This document shows positions 1 to 10,700 of a stretch of 64,000 nucleotides of DNA, piece by piece. The position numbers and the translations under genes are program-made. The stretch is from positions 236,819,661 to 236,883,660 of the forward strand of contig CM042685.1 in the NCBI GenBank assembly GCA_023614405.1, written 5' to 3'. Below the pieces are notes generated by a model. The model made no database searches, had not been told where the DNA came from, and saw only the letters and a program-made list of their open reading frames with translations. This stretch comes from Avena insularis. Lineage: Eukaryota > Streptophyta > Magnoliopsida > Poales > Poaceae. The stretch's first letter is position 1, and every line of letters starts with the position of its first letter.

Positions 1-495
1 TCTGGCAATGGGGGCTCATACTGTACTTCGGCCCAGTCCACAAAGAAATCGGCCACTGCCTGAGACTTAATTGCCTCTCGCCTATCAAATTGCGGAGCAT
101 AAGGCGATAACTCGATTGCCCATTTTGCTATTCGGCCACTCGCATCTTTGTTGCTTAATATCTCGGCTATGGGTGCCTCAAAAATCACTTTTATCGGGTG
201 TTTTTCAAAATAGTGTTTGAGTTTTTTTGCCGACATGTATACTCCGTAAGCCATCTTCTGGTAGTGTGGGTAGTTTTGCTTTGAGGCTGATAATACCTCA
301 CTTAAGTAATATATCGGCCTTTGTACCGACTTATCCTCTTCCCTCCGGTCCACAACAACTACTGCACTTACCACTATGTTAGTAGCTGCCACATAGAGTA
401 GCATAGGCTCTTTTGATAATGGAGAAGCCAAAATCGGTGCCGTGACCAGCATCTTTTTTAACTCATGAAATGCACTATCAGCCTGCGGTGTCCAG
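1..495 (-). pseudogene. Element A: RNase H region of pol (3' fragment)
   Basis: The minus-strand translation gives a Gypsy RNase H with the typical blocks: a YYLSEVLSASK-like segment, the NYPHYQKMAYGVY-like segment near 280, AIELSPYAPQFDRREAIKSQ near 90-130, and a VADFFVDW terminus near 40. It is the direct continuation of the RT at 3853-4570 and joins it across the inserted solo LTR: the reading runs through a KKSDKF block at 3853 and resumes at a WTPQAD block near 480. The frame is locally open. The second, archaeal-type RNase H expected in Tat elements would lie off the left edge. Confidence 0.75.
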
Positions 496-500
496 ATGAA
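496..500. repeat. Target site duplication atgaa, left copy, of the solo LTR
   Basis: The five bases atgaa lie immediately before the LTR end TGTCAACACCC and are repeated exactly at 3848-3852 after the other LTR end. Five-base duplications are the rule for Gypsy integration. Removing the LTR plus one copy restores a continuous Gypsy pol reading frame. Confidence 0.9.
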
Positions 501-3500
501 TGTCAACACCCGGATTTTTAATCCCAGATGCCTGTTATGCCATACATCGCAATCCCAGGATTACCATTTTTGCGAGACATAACAAAATTGGATACCACAG
601 TACATCATACATTACAAACCATACATAAGGTCTTACACAAATAGGGATCTCATGATCCAGTTCCTAATACAACTCAAGCAGCGGGATACGTAATAATAAC
701 GGTAGCGTAGGCGAAGCTCCATCTTCGGGGTCACAAGCAATGCTGACGATGAGAGATGATCCTAGTTGTCGTAACCTTCCTGGGGTCCATCCTCCAGGTA
801 CTCCTCTTCATAGTATGGCCACGGGAATAGCCAAGGACAAAGCCATGAGTACTCTTTAAGTACTCGCAAACTAATACTAACAAGTGTAGGGGTTTTTTGA
901 TAATAGGACACTAGGCTCTAGGGTTGTTTTGCAAAAGCCAGATTTATCTCTACTAAGTTCAGAAGCAAGAGAGATAGTTGAAGTTTATAACACCTAAGTG
1001 GGAACTTGTATTTCATATCACAACCCTGTTGTGGTCAAGTCAAAGTCTCAATTCATTTCACAAGTCATTTTGAAAACATCTGACGGGGGAACAGTATGGC
1101 CACTCCAAATATCCATAACCGCGGACGCGGCTATTCGAATAGTTTGACACTCTGCAGAGATTGTACACTTTCACCACAACATTCGATACATCCGTCAGGA
1201 ACAAATCCTGAATTCACCATACTCAGTCTGCGGATAATCAATCCTAACCTTTCAATTACATGCCCTAGTATAAGCACCTCTCTTGTGAGTTTGGCCTCCC
1301 AACCATGACCAACGGTCATCTTGGGTATTGCACAGGTGGACAATCTTCACAAGGTAGCCTCAGCTCAAACCTTGGCCGTGAGGGAACTAATACTAAGGTA
1401 TATAAGTTTCCAGTCAAGCCCTACCCAATCTTCGGGTATTGTGGTTGTACGGTAAAATTGGAATGGTATCGCATCCAGACAACCATCAGTTTTATAAAGG
1501 GGCTAAGGCTCATGCCTCAACATTTTCATCACCAAAATCATCTGGTGTTCGGAAACACATGTCAAAACATCTTAGTAGAATGATCCATCATTCTAAGGTT
1601 TTCATAACCATTTTCACCAAGTATTCCCATCTAAAGTTGATCAAGTTTTATATTTTAGTCCATGGGAATGTGATTTAAAGTGGTGTCACAATTTAATAAG
1701 GTTTTACCCTTTTATTTTAATTAAATAAAGTGACTACAAATGCCTATGTGGCATTCTTTTATTACTTGGTCATTATTTCTGTAAGTAAACCTATATATTT
1801 TTATATATTCTGAAAGGTATGGTTAAATGTGATTTTTGAGAGTTGGAATCAACTCAAAAGCTATTATGGTTCAATTTGAAAAATGTTTGAATGCAGAAAA
1901 GCTTCTGCCTTGTTATTTTTACCAAGGATGATCTACAGATCCAAATGACTTGAATCCAACGGGCTTGGATTCAGCATTTCAAGGCCTTTCTAACAAAATT
2001 GGTTTCATTCAATTTGGTTCACTGAATCGAGCTGGGTTGATTTTTGAATCTAGGTGCAGAAGTGTGTTTGAAATAAAATGGAAAAGGTTAAATTCAAATG
2101 ACTGGGCTGCACGGGAAGCGATACTAGGCCGGCCTTCTAAGCACAATGCTTACACGGGCTGGTTAAGTCGCTGTTCCCACGCGTCAGTGAGACGAGGGGG
2201 TGCGAAGCGGTATGGGGCGATGTGAGCCGTGGGATCTTGTTCTAATCTAACGGCTGAGGGTCATCGTCGACGTTGGGCAACGCCGACGAGACTGAAACCT
2301 AACACGGCAGGTGGGGGTCGTTGGGGGCTCACCGGGGCTCAGGCGAGGGTCGGCGAGGCGGGCGAACGACGAAGTGGATGACGGCGAACCTCCTGGTACC
2401 GGCAGCTTCTCCTGGGGTGGCTCCAATCGCTGGCCCCCTTCTTCTCCAGCAGCGGCAGGCTCCGGTGAAATTCCGGCAAAGCGCTGCTCGCCTTGCTTCG
2501 GGACTGAGGCGGGGTGGTTCTGGGTGAGAGGGGAGTGAGGTGGTGTTCTCAATTTGGCTGGGGGTGGCCTCTATTTATAGTGGAGAGAGGGAACCGACGG
2601 GCGCAAGCTGGGCTCGTCGTGGTCGACGACACAGAAGGTTAGCTGCGTGGGCGACGGTAGGGGCCGGTGCGGTGCTCCCTGGCGATGCTCAACGACATGG
2701 TGGCGAGGCGTGGGGCGATGCGGTTTGGTCGGAACACGGCGGTGCTTTACGCATGCCCGGCGGAGGTTTTTAATGCGCACAATGTGCGTGGTCCGCGCGG
2801 CAGCAAACAAGTGTGTCTAGGGGGTTGCTGGGACGGTGGTGATCACGTATGCACGCGACGAGAGCGGCGCGCGGTCTGTGGGCGTCGGTCGAGCATGGTG
2901 CACGGGGCGCGCTCTCGGCATGGTTGCTGGCGAGCTTGGCATGGTCCGTGCGTGTGGTCCAGGGGCTGGAAACATTCGCCGCTGGACAGGGAGTGGCAGT
3001 GGGGTGTTGGCTTGCTCCTAGACATGTTGGCTAGGCTTGTTTCTTCCCCTAGCTTGTTGTCTACACTGGGGTGGCAAGATGAGCTTCGGCTGTTCACCAT
3101 TGATGGTAATGCCAAGCTTACAGTGGTGCTAGAGGTTTGCAATTGAGCTAGATGATCTACTAAAGCCTAGTTGTAACAAGAGAGGGAACAAGTTAGGCTC
3201 CAATCACTGCTCACAATAGTGTTTGGATTTTGTTTGATTTGAATCTGCAAGGTGTTTGATGAAATGGCCGCAAGAATTCAAGTTTTGAATTTTGAAAAGA
3301 TTTTTGGTGGGTGTGCTAGGTTGGTGTTGGTGAGTCTGCAGATGCTTGGGTTTTGAAAGTTGAGCTTGTTCGAGTGGTTTTTGAAAAAGTGGGATCTTCC
3401 CATATGATAAAGATTCAATTTTGAACTGTCCTTTAAACTATGCATTTGAAAGTTTCTGGATGATCACAAAGTGGGCCTTGATACTTTGTTATGAGTACAA

Positions 3501-3847
3501 TCAAGGGGTGCAAAGATCCAAACAAGTTTCTGTTAAGTTCTGAAAGTTTGGGACAACCAAAGTAGGCATGTGCGTTAAATTGGTCAAAATGACCATTCAC
3601 TCAATTTGGTTTGTTTTGATTTATTTGTCTTTGGGAAAAGTGTGGGGATTGTTTAGATGATGTTTATTTCACCTAAGAAGCATTTTACAAGCAAAGAAAC
3701 ACCTAAGCAAGGCAATTCAAAAGAATTCAAAATTGGAATGCATACACACATGCATGCTTTCATATTTTTATTTAGAAAAGTTTTTGTTAACCCTAAATTT
3801 GATGATTAGAGTTTGATGATCCAAGTTAGTATTTTTGGGATGTTATA
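501..3847 (-). mobile_element. Solo LTR (3,347 bp) of a Tekay-type chromovirus
   Basis: The segment is bounded by atgaa on both sides and has LTR-like ends: left TGTCAACACCC, right GGGATGTTATA. The right end resembles the 5' LTR end of element G (TGTAACATCCC on the minus strand), with the canonical TG changed to TA. A short block at 1146-1185 (acactctgcagagattgtac) resembles 55228-55250 in the G LTR, so the two are related families. It has a minus-strand TATA box and a GC-rich 2250-3030 stretch, which corresponds to U5/leader sequence in long chromoviral LTRs. No gag or pol is present. The many short ORFs here look non-coding. Confidence 0.85.
2571..2580 (-). promoter_or_regulatory. TATA box of the solo LTR
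   Basis: The minus strand reads CTATAAATAG, a textbook plant TATA box, placed at the transition from the AT-rich to the GC-rich half of the LTR as expected for the U3/R boundary. It would drive leftward transcription into element A. Confidence 0.65.
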
Positions 3848-3852
3848 ATGAA
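3848..3852. repeat. Target site duplication atgaa, right copy
   Basis: Exact repeat of 496-500, abutting the LTR end GGGATGTTATA. Confidence 0.9.
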
Positions 3853-4860
3853 CTTGTCGGACTTTTTCATCAATTGGTATAGAGGTAATGCTTTTTCCCC
3901 TAGCCGACATACGAACCGACTCAGTGAGGCAAGACACCCTGTAAATTTTTATACATCGTTCAGGCACCTCAGCAGTTCCATTCTTTCAACTGCTCGGATC
4001 TTAGTTGGATTCGCCTCTATACCTCGGCTGGACACGAGGAAACCGAGTAATTTTCCTACCGGCACACCAAAGGTACATTTTTCCGGGTTAAGTTTCATTC
4101 GGAACCTTCTCATGTTCGCGAATGTCTGCCGAATATCTTCTAGGAGCGTTTTTCTCTCTTTGGTTTTTATAACTACATCATCAACATATACTTGCACATT
4201 TTTCCCTATTTGATCATGCAGACATTTTTTCATGCATCTTTGGTATGTTGCTCCTGCATTACGCAGGCGGAATGGCATGGTGCGATAGCAATAAGCCCCA
4301 TACGGGGTGATAAATGCAGTTTTTATTTGATCAGTCGGGTTTAACGGTATCTGGTGGAAACCAGAATACGCATCTACAAATGATAGCAACTCACAGCCTG
4401 CGGTCGAATCAATGACTTGGTCTATCCTAGGTAAAGGAAAAGGTTCTTTGGGACACGCCTTATTGAGGTTCGTGTAATCGATGCACATTCGCCATACGAC
4501 ATCTACATTTGGGTCATCCTTTTTCTTTTCTACCAATACCGGATTTGACAGCTAATCCGGATGAAGCACTTCCATAATAAACCCGGATGCAAGGAGCCGA
4601 GCTATCTCATCCCCTATTATATTTCTCCTGTCTTTGGCGAAGCGGCGGAGAGGTTGCTTCACCGGCCTTGCTCCTGGCCTTACATGCAAAGAGTGCTCAG
4701 CCAACGCCCTCGGTACACCTTGCAGGTCCTGTGTTGACCATGCAAAGATATCTCGATTCTCACAGAGGAAGTTGGTGAGCTCCCTTTCCTATTTGGCATC
4801 TAGGACAACGCTAATCGTGACGGTGCACTTTGGGAACTAATCATCAATATGGATCTTTTT
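3853..4860 (-). pseudogene. Element A: reverse transcriptase
   Basis: The longest open piece (3949-4536, 195 codons) carries the Gypsy RT blocks in order: MCIDYTNLNKACPKE near residue 17, FPLPRIDQVID near 33, LLSFVDAYSGFHQI near 50, MPFRLRNAGATYQR near 87 and the catalytic YVDD at residues 117-120 (about 4177-4188), followed by LNPEKCTFGV and GKLLGFLVSSRGIE. The usual G of the FGL motif is R here. The piece is bounded by a stop and a frameshift, and the upstream RT start (ALAEHSL, VKQPLRRFAKDRR blocks) continues in another segment to about 4860. It would copy the element RNA into DNA; it is inactive because of the breaks. Confidence 0.85.
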
Positions 4861-5550
4861 CGTCTCCTTAGTTGGCTGGAAAGATACACTTCCATGCGGG
4901 TTGGCTAAAGCCGGCATATTAAGCTGTGTCGACTAAGCCAGAGCTGCCACTTCTTGAATTCTTCTTTTCTCTCTTGCAATTACCAATGATTCGGCCAGGT
5001 TTGACCCGGCTGAAGCACATTCCATTGATTTTCTATAATCCCCAGCTACTGTTATTACTCCCTGAGGCCCCGACATCTTCATTTTCAAGTAAGCAATGTG
5101 ATAGCTGCTCATGAGTTTAGCCAATGCTGGCCGTCCGAGTAAAGAATGATAGCAACTTTATAGGTCCACCACCTCAAACTCCAGATTCTCGGATCTACAA
5201 TTCTCCCTTGTGCCGAATAACACATCTACTCGGACTTTCCCAATGGGCTCGCATGAGAGCCCCGAAACTATCCCATTGAACGTGGTCCTTGTTGGCTACA
5301 ACATATTTTGTGTTATTCCGAGTTTGTGCATTGTGTCTTTGTACATGATGTTGATACTACTTCCATTATCTATGAGTACTTTTGAGAACTTCACATTGAC
5401 GCTCGGCCCGACAAATGTCGGATCCAGTACCAAGGCATACGACCCTGGATTCGGCATTATCTTCGGGTGATCCTTTATGCTCCAGGTTATCTCTTGATCA
5501 GACCATGGCACATATCTCGGTACTATCGGCATAACTGCATTCACTTCCAT
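4861..5550 (-). pseudogene. Element A: aspartic protease and protease-RT linker
   Basis: The 5296-5550 piece ends in a protease active-site segment VLIDNGSSINIMY (Asp-Asn-Gly instead of the usual Asp-Ser/Thr-Gly), preceded by the ALVLDPTFVGPSVNVKF strand. A stop follows, and the rest of the domain lies in 4933-5290, with PQGVITVAGDYRKSMECA near 5050 typical of the protease-RT linker of Tat elements. The protease would cut the Gag-Pol polyprotein. Several in-frame stops are present. Confidence 0.75.
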
Positions 5551-8256
5551 ATGCCGGCACTGTATGCTCTGTCTATCTTGCTATTCTGTTATGAACACAC
5601 AATACGATTGGTGATGCTCCCTGTAATCATTGTGTCCATTGTTCCTGGGGTTTCCCCTTCCGTCTTGATTTTGATTTACCACTTGGTGCACAGTATCCCT
5701 CCGGTCTGGGTTATCATACCTCAGAGGGGGTGGTGGTAACATTAGCTGCTGCGCATTCCCCCGGTTAACTGTGGCTGCTGCTGTCGATGTACTTGATGCG
5801 GAGGTGCTTGTATGCCCGACGGGTTTCCCATTGCACTTTTCATCCAAGCGCATTGGCGAGTAGTGTGATTGGCTGGCTTGGCCGGGTTACGCGTGTGGAA
5901 TTTACACGGTTGATCCATCATGTATTCAAATGTGTATTTTGGTCTCTCCTGCCATTGCTTCTTCTGTTCTGGCATCCATTGCCTTTTCCCTTCATTCCTC
6001 GGCGTCCACTGCTGAGGACCATTCTTCTGTCACTGATTGTTCCCATGACTCGGCTGATCCTGCACAACCGCTGCCACTTGATTGGAAAAGTATTTGTAAT
6101 CTGGCCTCTCGTCCCTACTTCTACCTCAGTATTCATTGCGCCGCGATAATCCGACACCATCTCTAACATATTGATCCTACTGCTCCCGGTGCTCTGCCGA
6201 CATTAACTCTGGTTGAGTCGGATCACCTAAGGCATATGAATCTGCTATCCTGATGGTTTTTGCCAACGTGGTTGGCATATCTCTCTGCAACCTCTACCAT
6301 AATACGCTTGCATATCTGCAGACCTGAGCAAACCAGGCTATCGCTTGAGATTCGATGACCCCTTCACATGAGTTTTTTTGAGGTTGCACCACCGAGTCAA
6401 GAATTCTCTATCTGTCTCATTCGGCTTCTGCTTGCACATTGCAAGCTGTTGTGGCCTGTTTGGCCTCTTATATGTACTGGTGAAATTACTGACAAACATT
6501 TCTTCAAAATCTAACCAACAATTGATACTTCCTGTTGGTAAATTGTTCAGCCATACTCTGGCCGGTCCTTCCAACATTTGTGGGACGTATCTTACCGCCC
6601 ATCTTAAATTTCCGCCAGCTATTTTCACTGTCGTGGCATAGTCAATTAACCAATCTTGTGTCTTCGTACTCCCCTTGTACGTTTTTGTGCCTCTTGCCAA
6701 CTGGAAGTTCGGCACGGGTGGTTCGCCCATAATCCGAGGTCCAAAGCATGCTGGTCCAGGTGGACCCTGCTCTTCCAACAGCTCAGACCGATACAGCCTG
6801 TCCAGCTTCAATCTTGCGTCGGTTGACGGCAAGTTTCTATAGATAACTCGCTCCTGTACTCCATAGTGATTTTCCCACCATGCTCTACATACTCGATTTA
6901 TGAGTAGCCATCATTGTATCTATCATTTTCCTGATTATGCTGAGCTAGTATTGCTTCTCGCTCTTGCCGAGGCTCATACCTCGGCTGAGGATCCTGCGGA
7001 GGGTACCTCCTCCCTTCCGCCGGGTTATTGTTCTCATGGTTTCCCCTTCCGAGGTTTCCATGCTCTCTGTTTGCACGAGCAGGGTTTCTATCCCCGTTGT
7101 TACCTCGGCTCCCATTGCCTCTATTCTCATTGACCTTCCCGGCCACCGCCGGATCATATGGGATAATCTGCTTATTTCTTTTTCCCGAAGTCACTGCTCT
7201 GTCTTTTCGCGCATTGTTTCCAGGCAAGGATGCCGCTCCCGCAGATAATGCGGGGGCAACTCCTGCCGAATGAACCATGCGGGAAGCTCCTTGCTTCGCC
7301 GGGCCAACCCTAAGAATTTCCTCATTCTGCTGGTTCGCAATGCATACCATCTCATTTACTCTTTCTTGCTGTTTTTGTTGGGCTTCCTCGCTTAACCCCT
7401 CCAACTCTAGGGCTGTGGAACTTGCTGCCCTGAGGTTCTTTGCCAGGGTACTGTACCTCGGCAAGCCTGGGTCAACCGAATCATCTGGACGAGCCTCGTG
7501 CTCTTTTTTGATATCATTCATGAGGTTCTTTCCTCTTAATATCAGTTCATCTACTCGGTCAGGGGCCACATCTAGTTTGTTTGCCCTAGCGTATTATCGC
7601 AAGGTCCTGTTTAAGGATTCCCGCAGGGCCGACACCTTTTTTGCCTCTACTAGAACTTTCTGTCTAGTTTCTTCTAACTTCGCCTGCGCGTTTGCCGGGT
7701 CAAGTATCGACGCTACAGGCATAGTTAGGTTATCTATAGTTGTCTGAAGGATATTCTCTAGCCTCTCTAGAGGTGGCCATCTTACCCTTGCCGCCTTCGG
7801 AGTCACCTCTTGCACCTCGGCCGCCCTGGCCGCTGGTGGATCTACCTCGGTGGGATTTGGAGCTGCTTGCTTTGTAGCCACCTATCCTCCTGTCACCGGG
7901 TCCTTGCTTGGTCCGGCGCCTGCTCCTGCCTCTGGTGCCGGGGCCGTCATCATCACCTCGACGCTGCCTACGGGGCGAACTCCATGCCGACCGAAGGCAG
8001 CATAGAGGGGAGGGTCTCCCACCTCGATGACTCGGTGCGGGTAGACGTAGGAGGTGTCGATGCCGACATAGACCTTGTGAGCTCCTAGGTTGATGAAGAT
8101 GTCATTGCGCGGGGGTGCTTTCCTCCCAAAGCTGCCAACGTTATCGCTGACGTAGTCCCAGATATCAGATCTATGGACTAGGCCATAAACAACCCGCTCG
8201 CCGGTGTGGATGAAGTTTCCCGTCCGGATCTTGACTCCAACTATCACCGCTGCTGG
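5551..8256 (-). pseudogene. Element A: gag
   Basis: Four minus-strand pieces read consecutively: 7882-8256 (within an ORF that starts in the LTR), 7594-7881, 6898-7569 and 6338-6832, then 5581-5975. They contain an N-terminal variable domain, a coiled-coil-like stretch (7620-7700), an Asn/Arg/Gly-rich region (6950-7150), the retrotransposon Gag core (WLIDYATTVKIAGGN near 6650, MLEGPARVWLNNLP near 6560, REFLTRWCNLKKTH near 6390), and a CX2HX9HX4C zinc knuckle near 5880-5935. Gag would form the cytoplasmic particle. The pieces are separated by stops or frameshifts, so this is a pseudogene. Confidence 0.75.
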
Positions 8257-8275
8257 CCCCACGGTGGGCGCCAAC
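8257..8275 (-). other. Element A: primer-binding site
   Basis: Directly inside the LTR the minus strand reads GTTGGCGCCCACCGTGGGG. The same block follows the 5' LTR of element E at 17881, with one base difference. Its position and its TGGCGCC core identify it as the tRNA primer-binding site; I do not assign the tRNA. Confidence 0.75.
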
Positions 8276-9072
8276 TGTCGTGGTGGCGACACGACAGATA
8301 CCATGGGTAGGCTAAAGTATGGGGCCAATGGATGCTAGAGGGATCCGGGAAGGGAAGATGTAGTGATTTCTACAAATAATTGACTAATAAGTAGATCCTT
8401 ATTTCTTCTCTAAAGAGTTACAAGTGCTCCTAGAGCTGTATCATAGAGAAGAAGAAGAAGACTGCTACACGAGCCCTTCAGTGTAAAATGAATCGATCCC
8501 TTCTCAAGGAGCCCGTGCCCCTCCTTATAAAGGGGTCCCTTGGTTCCTCCTAGGGCTGACGTGGCAAGCATATTCTTGGAATATGCTTGTCCCAAAGTGG
8601 TAACTGGGCGGGCTCCTTTCCGTGTCCCCCTTCTATCGGTGGCAAAGACCCAGAGGCCCTCACATGTGTGCCTCGGGCTTCCTCACTGTCACCTCCGTGA
8701 CGGTTGTCTGCCCCTCTGCAGCTCTGCTCTTTGTTCTTAGTGCTTGGCTCTGTGTAGATTCCTCCTAGCTAGCAACTAGGGTTTGACCATGGGCTCCTTC
8801 TCCTTCTCCTGCAAGTTTCCCGTTACTCGGCCTCATCTCGCATATATCGGCTCGGCCTTCACCTGCATACAAGTCAATCAACCTTATTCGGCCGACTTAG
8901 CTCACGCGTCGGCCGAGTAATGTGTTAATTACTCTATATTTGCCAAGCCTTAGCTTACCTCGGCTGGATCTTGCATGATTCGGCCGACTTAGCTAATAAT
9001 TCGGCTTAAGATAAGGGAAATTCCTCCCTTCTTTCCCCTATCTTGACCCTACCTGGGGTCACTCCCCCAACA
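8276..9072 (-). repeat. Element A: 5' LTR (797 bp)
   Basis: The LTR has ends TGTCGTGG (left, plus strand) and CCCCCAACA (right); on the coding strand it therefore begins TGTTGGGGGAG and ends CCACGACA. It lies next to the primer-binding site. On the minus strand CCTTTATAAGG at 8523-8533 is a TATA box. The 3' partner is outside the window, so length and age cannot be confirmed here. Confidence 0.8.
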
Positions 9073-9895
9073 TTTGCGTTGTTGCCATGTGAAGTGGAGC
9101 CTCCAGCGGTGGAGAGTGCAGATCGCCATGCGCTTGATTTTGCGCCTGCGTGCTTACGCTTTTCGAGCTCCTCTTGCAGCTTCACCTGCCGATTGTGCTT
9201 ACTGATCAGTAGCCAGTGGTAGGCCATCAGAAGGTCATGGGAGGCATCGACGGGTAGGATTTTTTTGCCTTGTAAGGCTTCGCGTGCTTGGCAAAAGCCT
9301 TCCTCGTTGAGGTTGATCTGGTCATAGCCGCAATTGCTACCTTCGGTGGCTCTATTAGCCGAGTTTCCTCCGTTTTCCCCGTTCTCAATCTGCGGGTTGG
9401 GAGGGGTATTGGGTGGCGGTATGGCAGCCAAAACTAGCGGTGGATCCATTCCATTGTTGACATTGCATCGTGGATGGAGGCACATAGGTAGCGCTCGCGG
9501 AGTGGGTCGCTGCTGCCGTAGCTCTCAGATCTAGAACTGTAGGTTCCTTCATCCGAAGGGGGACCGCACAGATCAAAATTGCAGCTACTACTGTCATCCG
9601 AATCGCCTATCAGCATCGACGCATGCAGCACATCGATGGGTGGGACCCACGAAGCAGGCCTGATGGATGGTAGTGGCACCCACTCTGGAGGCGGAGCGTG
9701 CATGTCTGCCCCACCTGGAAGCAGAAGTTCTCGAACAGCATCTTGAGCCCGTCGCCTACGGACTCGAAATCTTTCAGGGTGGCCGGCGAGTGGGCGGTGA
9801 AGTCGAAGGAGATGAAGAGGACGTCACTCTCCGTTTCCGAGGAGTCGTAGATCGCTCCGGATGGGACCGTCACGACTGCACGATCAGTGTCCCCA
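9073..9895 (-). pseudogene. Element B: gag N-terminal fragment, cut by element A
   Basis: Coding sense lies on the minus strand and runs from the primer-binding site leftwards through three overlapping frames: 9610-9945, 9434-9703 and 9006-9485. The last piece has a Pro/Asn-rich stretch and a segment ending AYHWLLISKHNRQVKLQEEL with high helical propensity, after which the frame runs into the LTR of A. This is the N-terminal part of a Gypsy gag by position; the core Gag domain must lie beyond A, outside the window. At least two frameshifts are needed to join the pieces. Confidence 0.55.
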
Positions 9896-9914
9896 TTTCC
9901 CACAGACGACGCCA
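9896..9914 (-). other. Element B: primer-binding site
   Basis: The minus strand reads TGGCGTCGTCTGTGGGAA directly after the LTR end CCTCGTCA plus two bases. It resembles the TGGCGCCGTCTGTGGGAA site found in several Gypsy families, with one change. Confidence 0.65.
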
Positions 9915-9916
9915 AT

Positions 9917-10401
9917 TGACGAGGTTCGATATCATCAATGCCCATTGTTATGGAATTAGGTTTTGGAGAATATGGGGATGCTGGAAGTCGCGAAACGGTT
10001 AACAGACAATCAACAAAGGGACACGAGATTTATCTAGGTTCAGGGCCCTAGAGGGAAAACCCTACTCCTTCTTGTCTGCTCTTGATTATGGTGGAACCGA
10101 AGGTTACAACGGTGCGCAGATGCGATCTGGCATGAGGTGTGTGTATGGGGTGGTGATTGTCCTTCTCGCCATGCCCTCCTGGCCTTTATATAGATAGGAC
10201 AGGTCCCAGGGTAGGCCGACTCAGTTACAGATTAGGGTTGATACCCTTTGAAATTCTATCTAATCTAGACTTGTCCTCCAAGGAGTCGAAACCGCCATGG
10301 GCTTGTTCCACCCGAAATCTTCATGGGCTGCGTGTCTTCACGTGGGCCTTCTTTGGGCTGGACCGGGTATGCCAACGTTGTGCACCCGTAAGGTATATCC
10401 A
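9917..10401 (-). repeat. Element B: 5' LTR (about 485 bp)
   Basis: The left end TGACGAGG is fixed by the adjacent primer-binding site. A TATA box CTATATAAAG lies on the minus strand at 10184-10193. The right end is less certain: I place it at ...ATATCCA because this gives a TG start on the minus strand, but no second LTR is in the window to check against. Confidence 0.55.
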
Positions 10402-10700
10402 TGTTAAGAACTACCAGGGGATCCTTATATAAGGGTTTTTAGGTCAAGATAACTCTCTGGGCGAAAGAATCAAGGCGATCAGATGACTGAGGAGGAAACA
10501 AGGGTGGGAGGCGTTCCCACCTGGGCTGGGCGCGCCACACATGCTCGTTTGGGCTTCCTGGACCTCCTGGTGGGATTCTTGTGCTCCAGATGCTTCTCGC
10601 AGATAAATATTGGCATTCCCAAAAGTTCAGGTCCATTTGACTTTGTATAGGTCCTAAAACATCAAAAACATTGAAAACAGGGTTTTTCTGCCCTGCCAAG
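10402..10700. other. Unassigned fragment resembling an Athila-type LTR
   Basis: No coding potential. The mix of a GC-rich block (10500-10580) followed by a TCCTAAAACATCAAAAACATT-like AT-rich block is typical of the R/U5 part of Athila-like LTRs, so it is probably a remnant of an LTR into which B or C inserted. No ends are visible. Confidence 0.35.

Larger units (their letters stand above)
1..9072 (-). mobile_element. Element A: Tat-type Gypsy LTR retrotransposon, 3' end outside window
   Basis: Reading right to left on the minus strand the order is 5' LTR (8276-9072), primer-binding site, gag, aspartic protease, reverse transcriptase and RNase H, which is Ty3/Gypsy order. The protease and RT motifs and the CHHC zinc knuckle in gag match the Tat (Retand-like) branch. 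The pol gene is split at 500/3848 by a solo LTR with a perfect 5-bp target duplication. The second RNase H, integrase and 3' LTR would lie left of base 1. Several stops and frameshifts show that it is dead. It sits inside the gag of element B. Confidence 0.85.

Noticed and set aside
2247..3146. GC-rich overlapping ORFs on both strands.
   Set aside because: They lie inside the solo LTR, overlap on both strands, are low in complexity and match no family. They are shadows of GC-rich LTR leader sequence.
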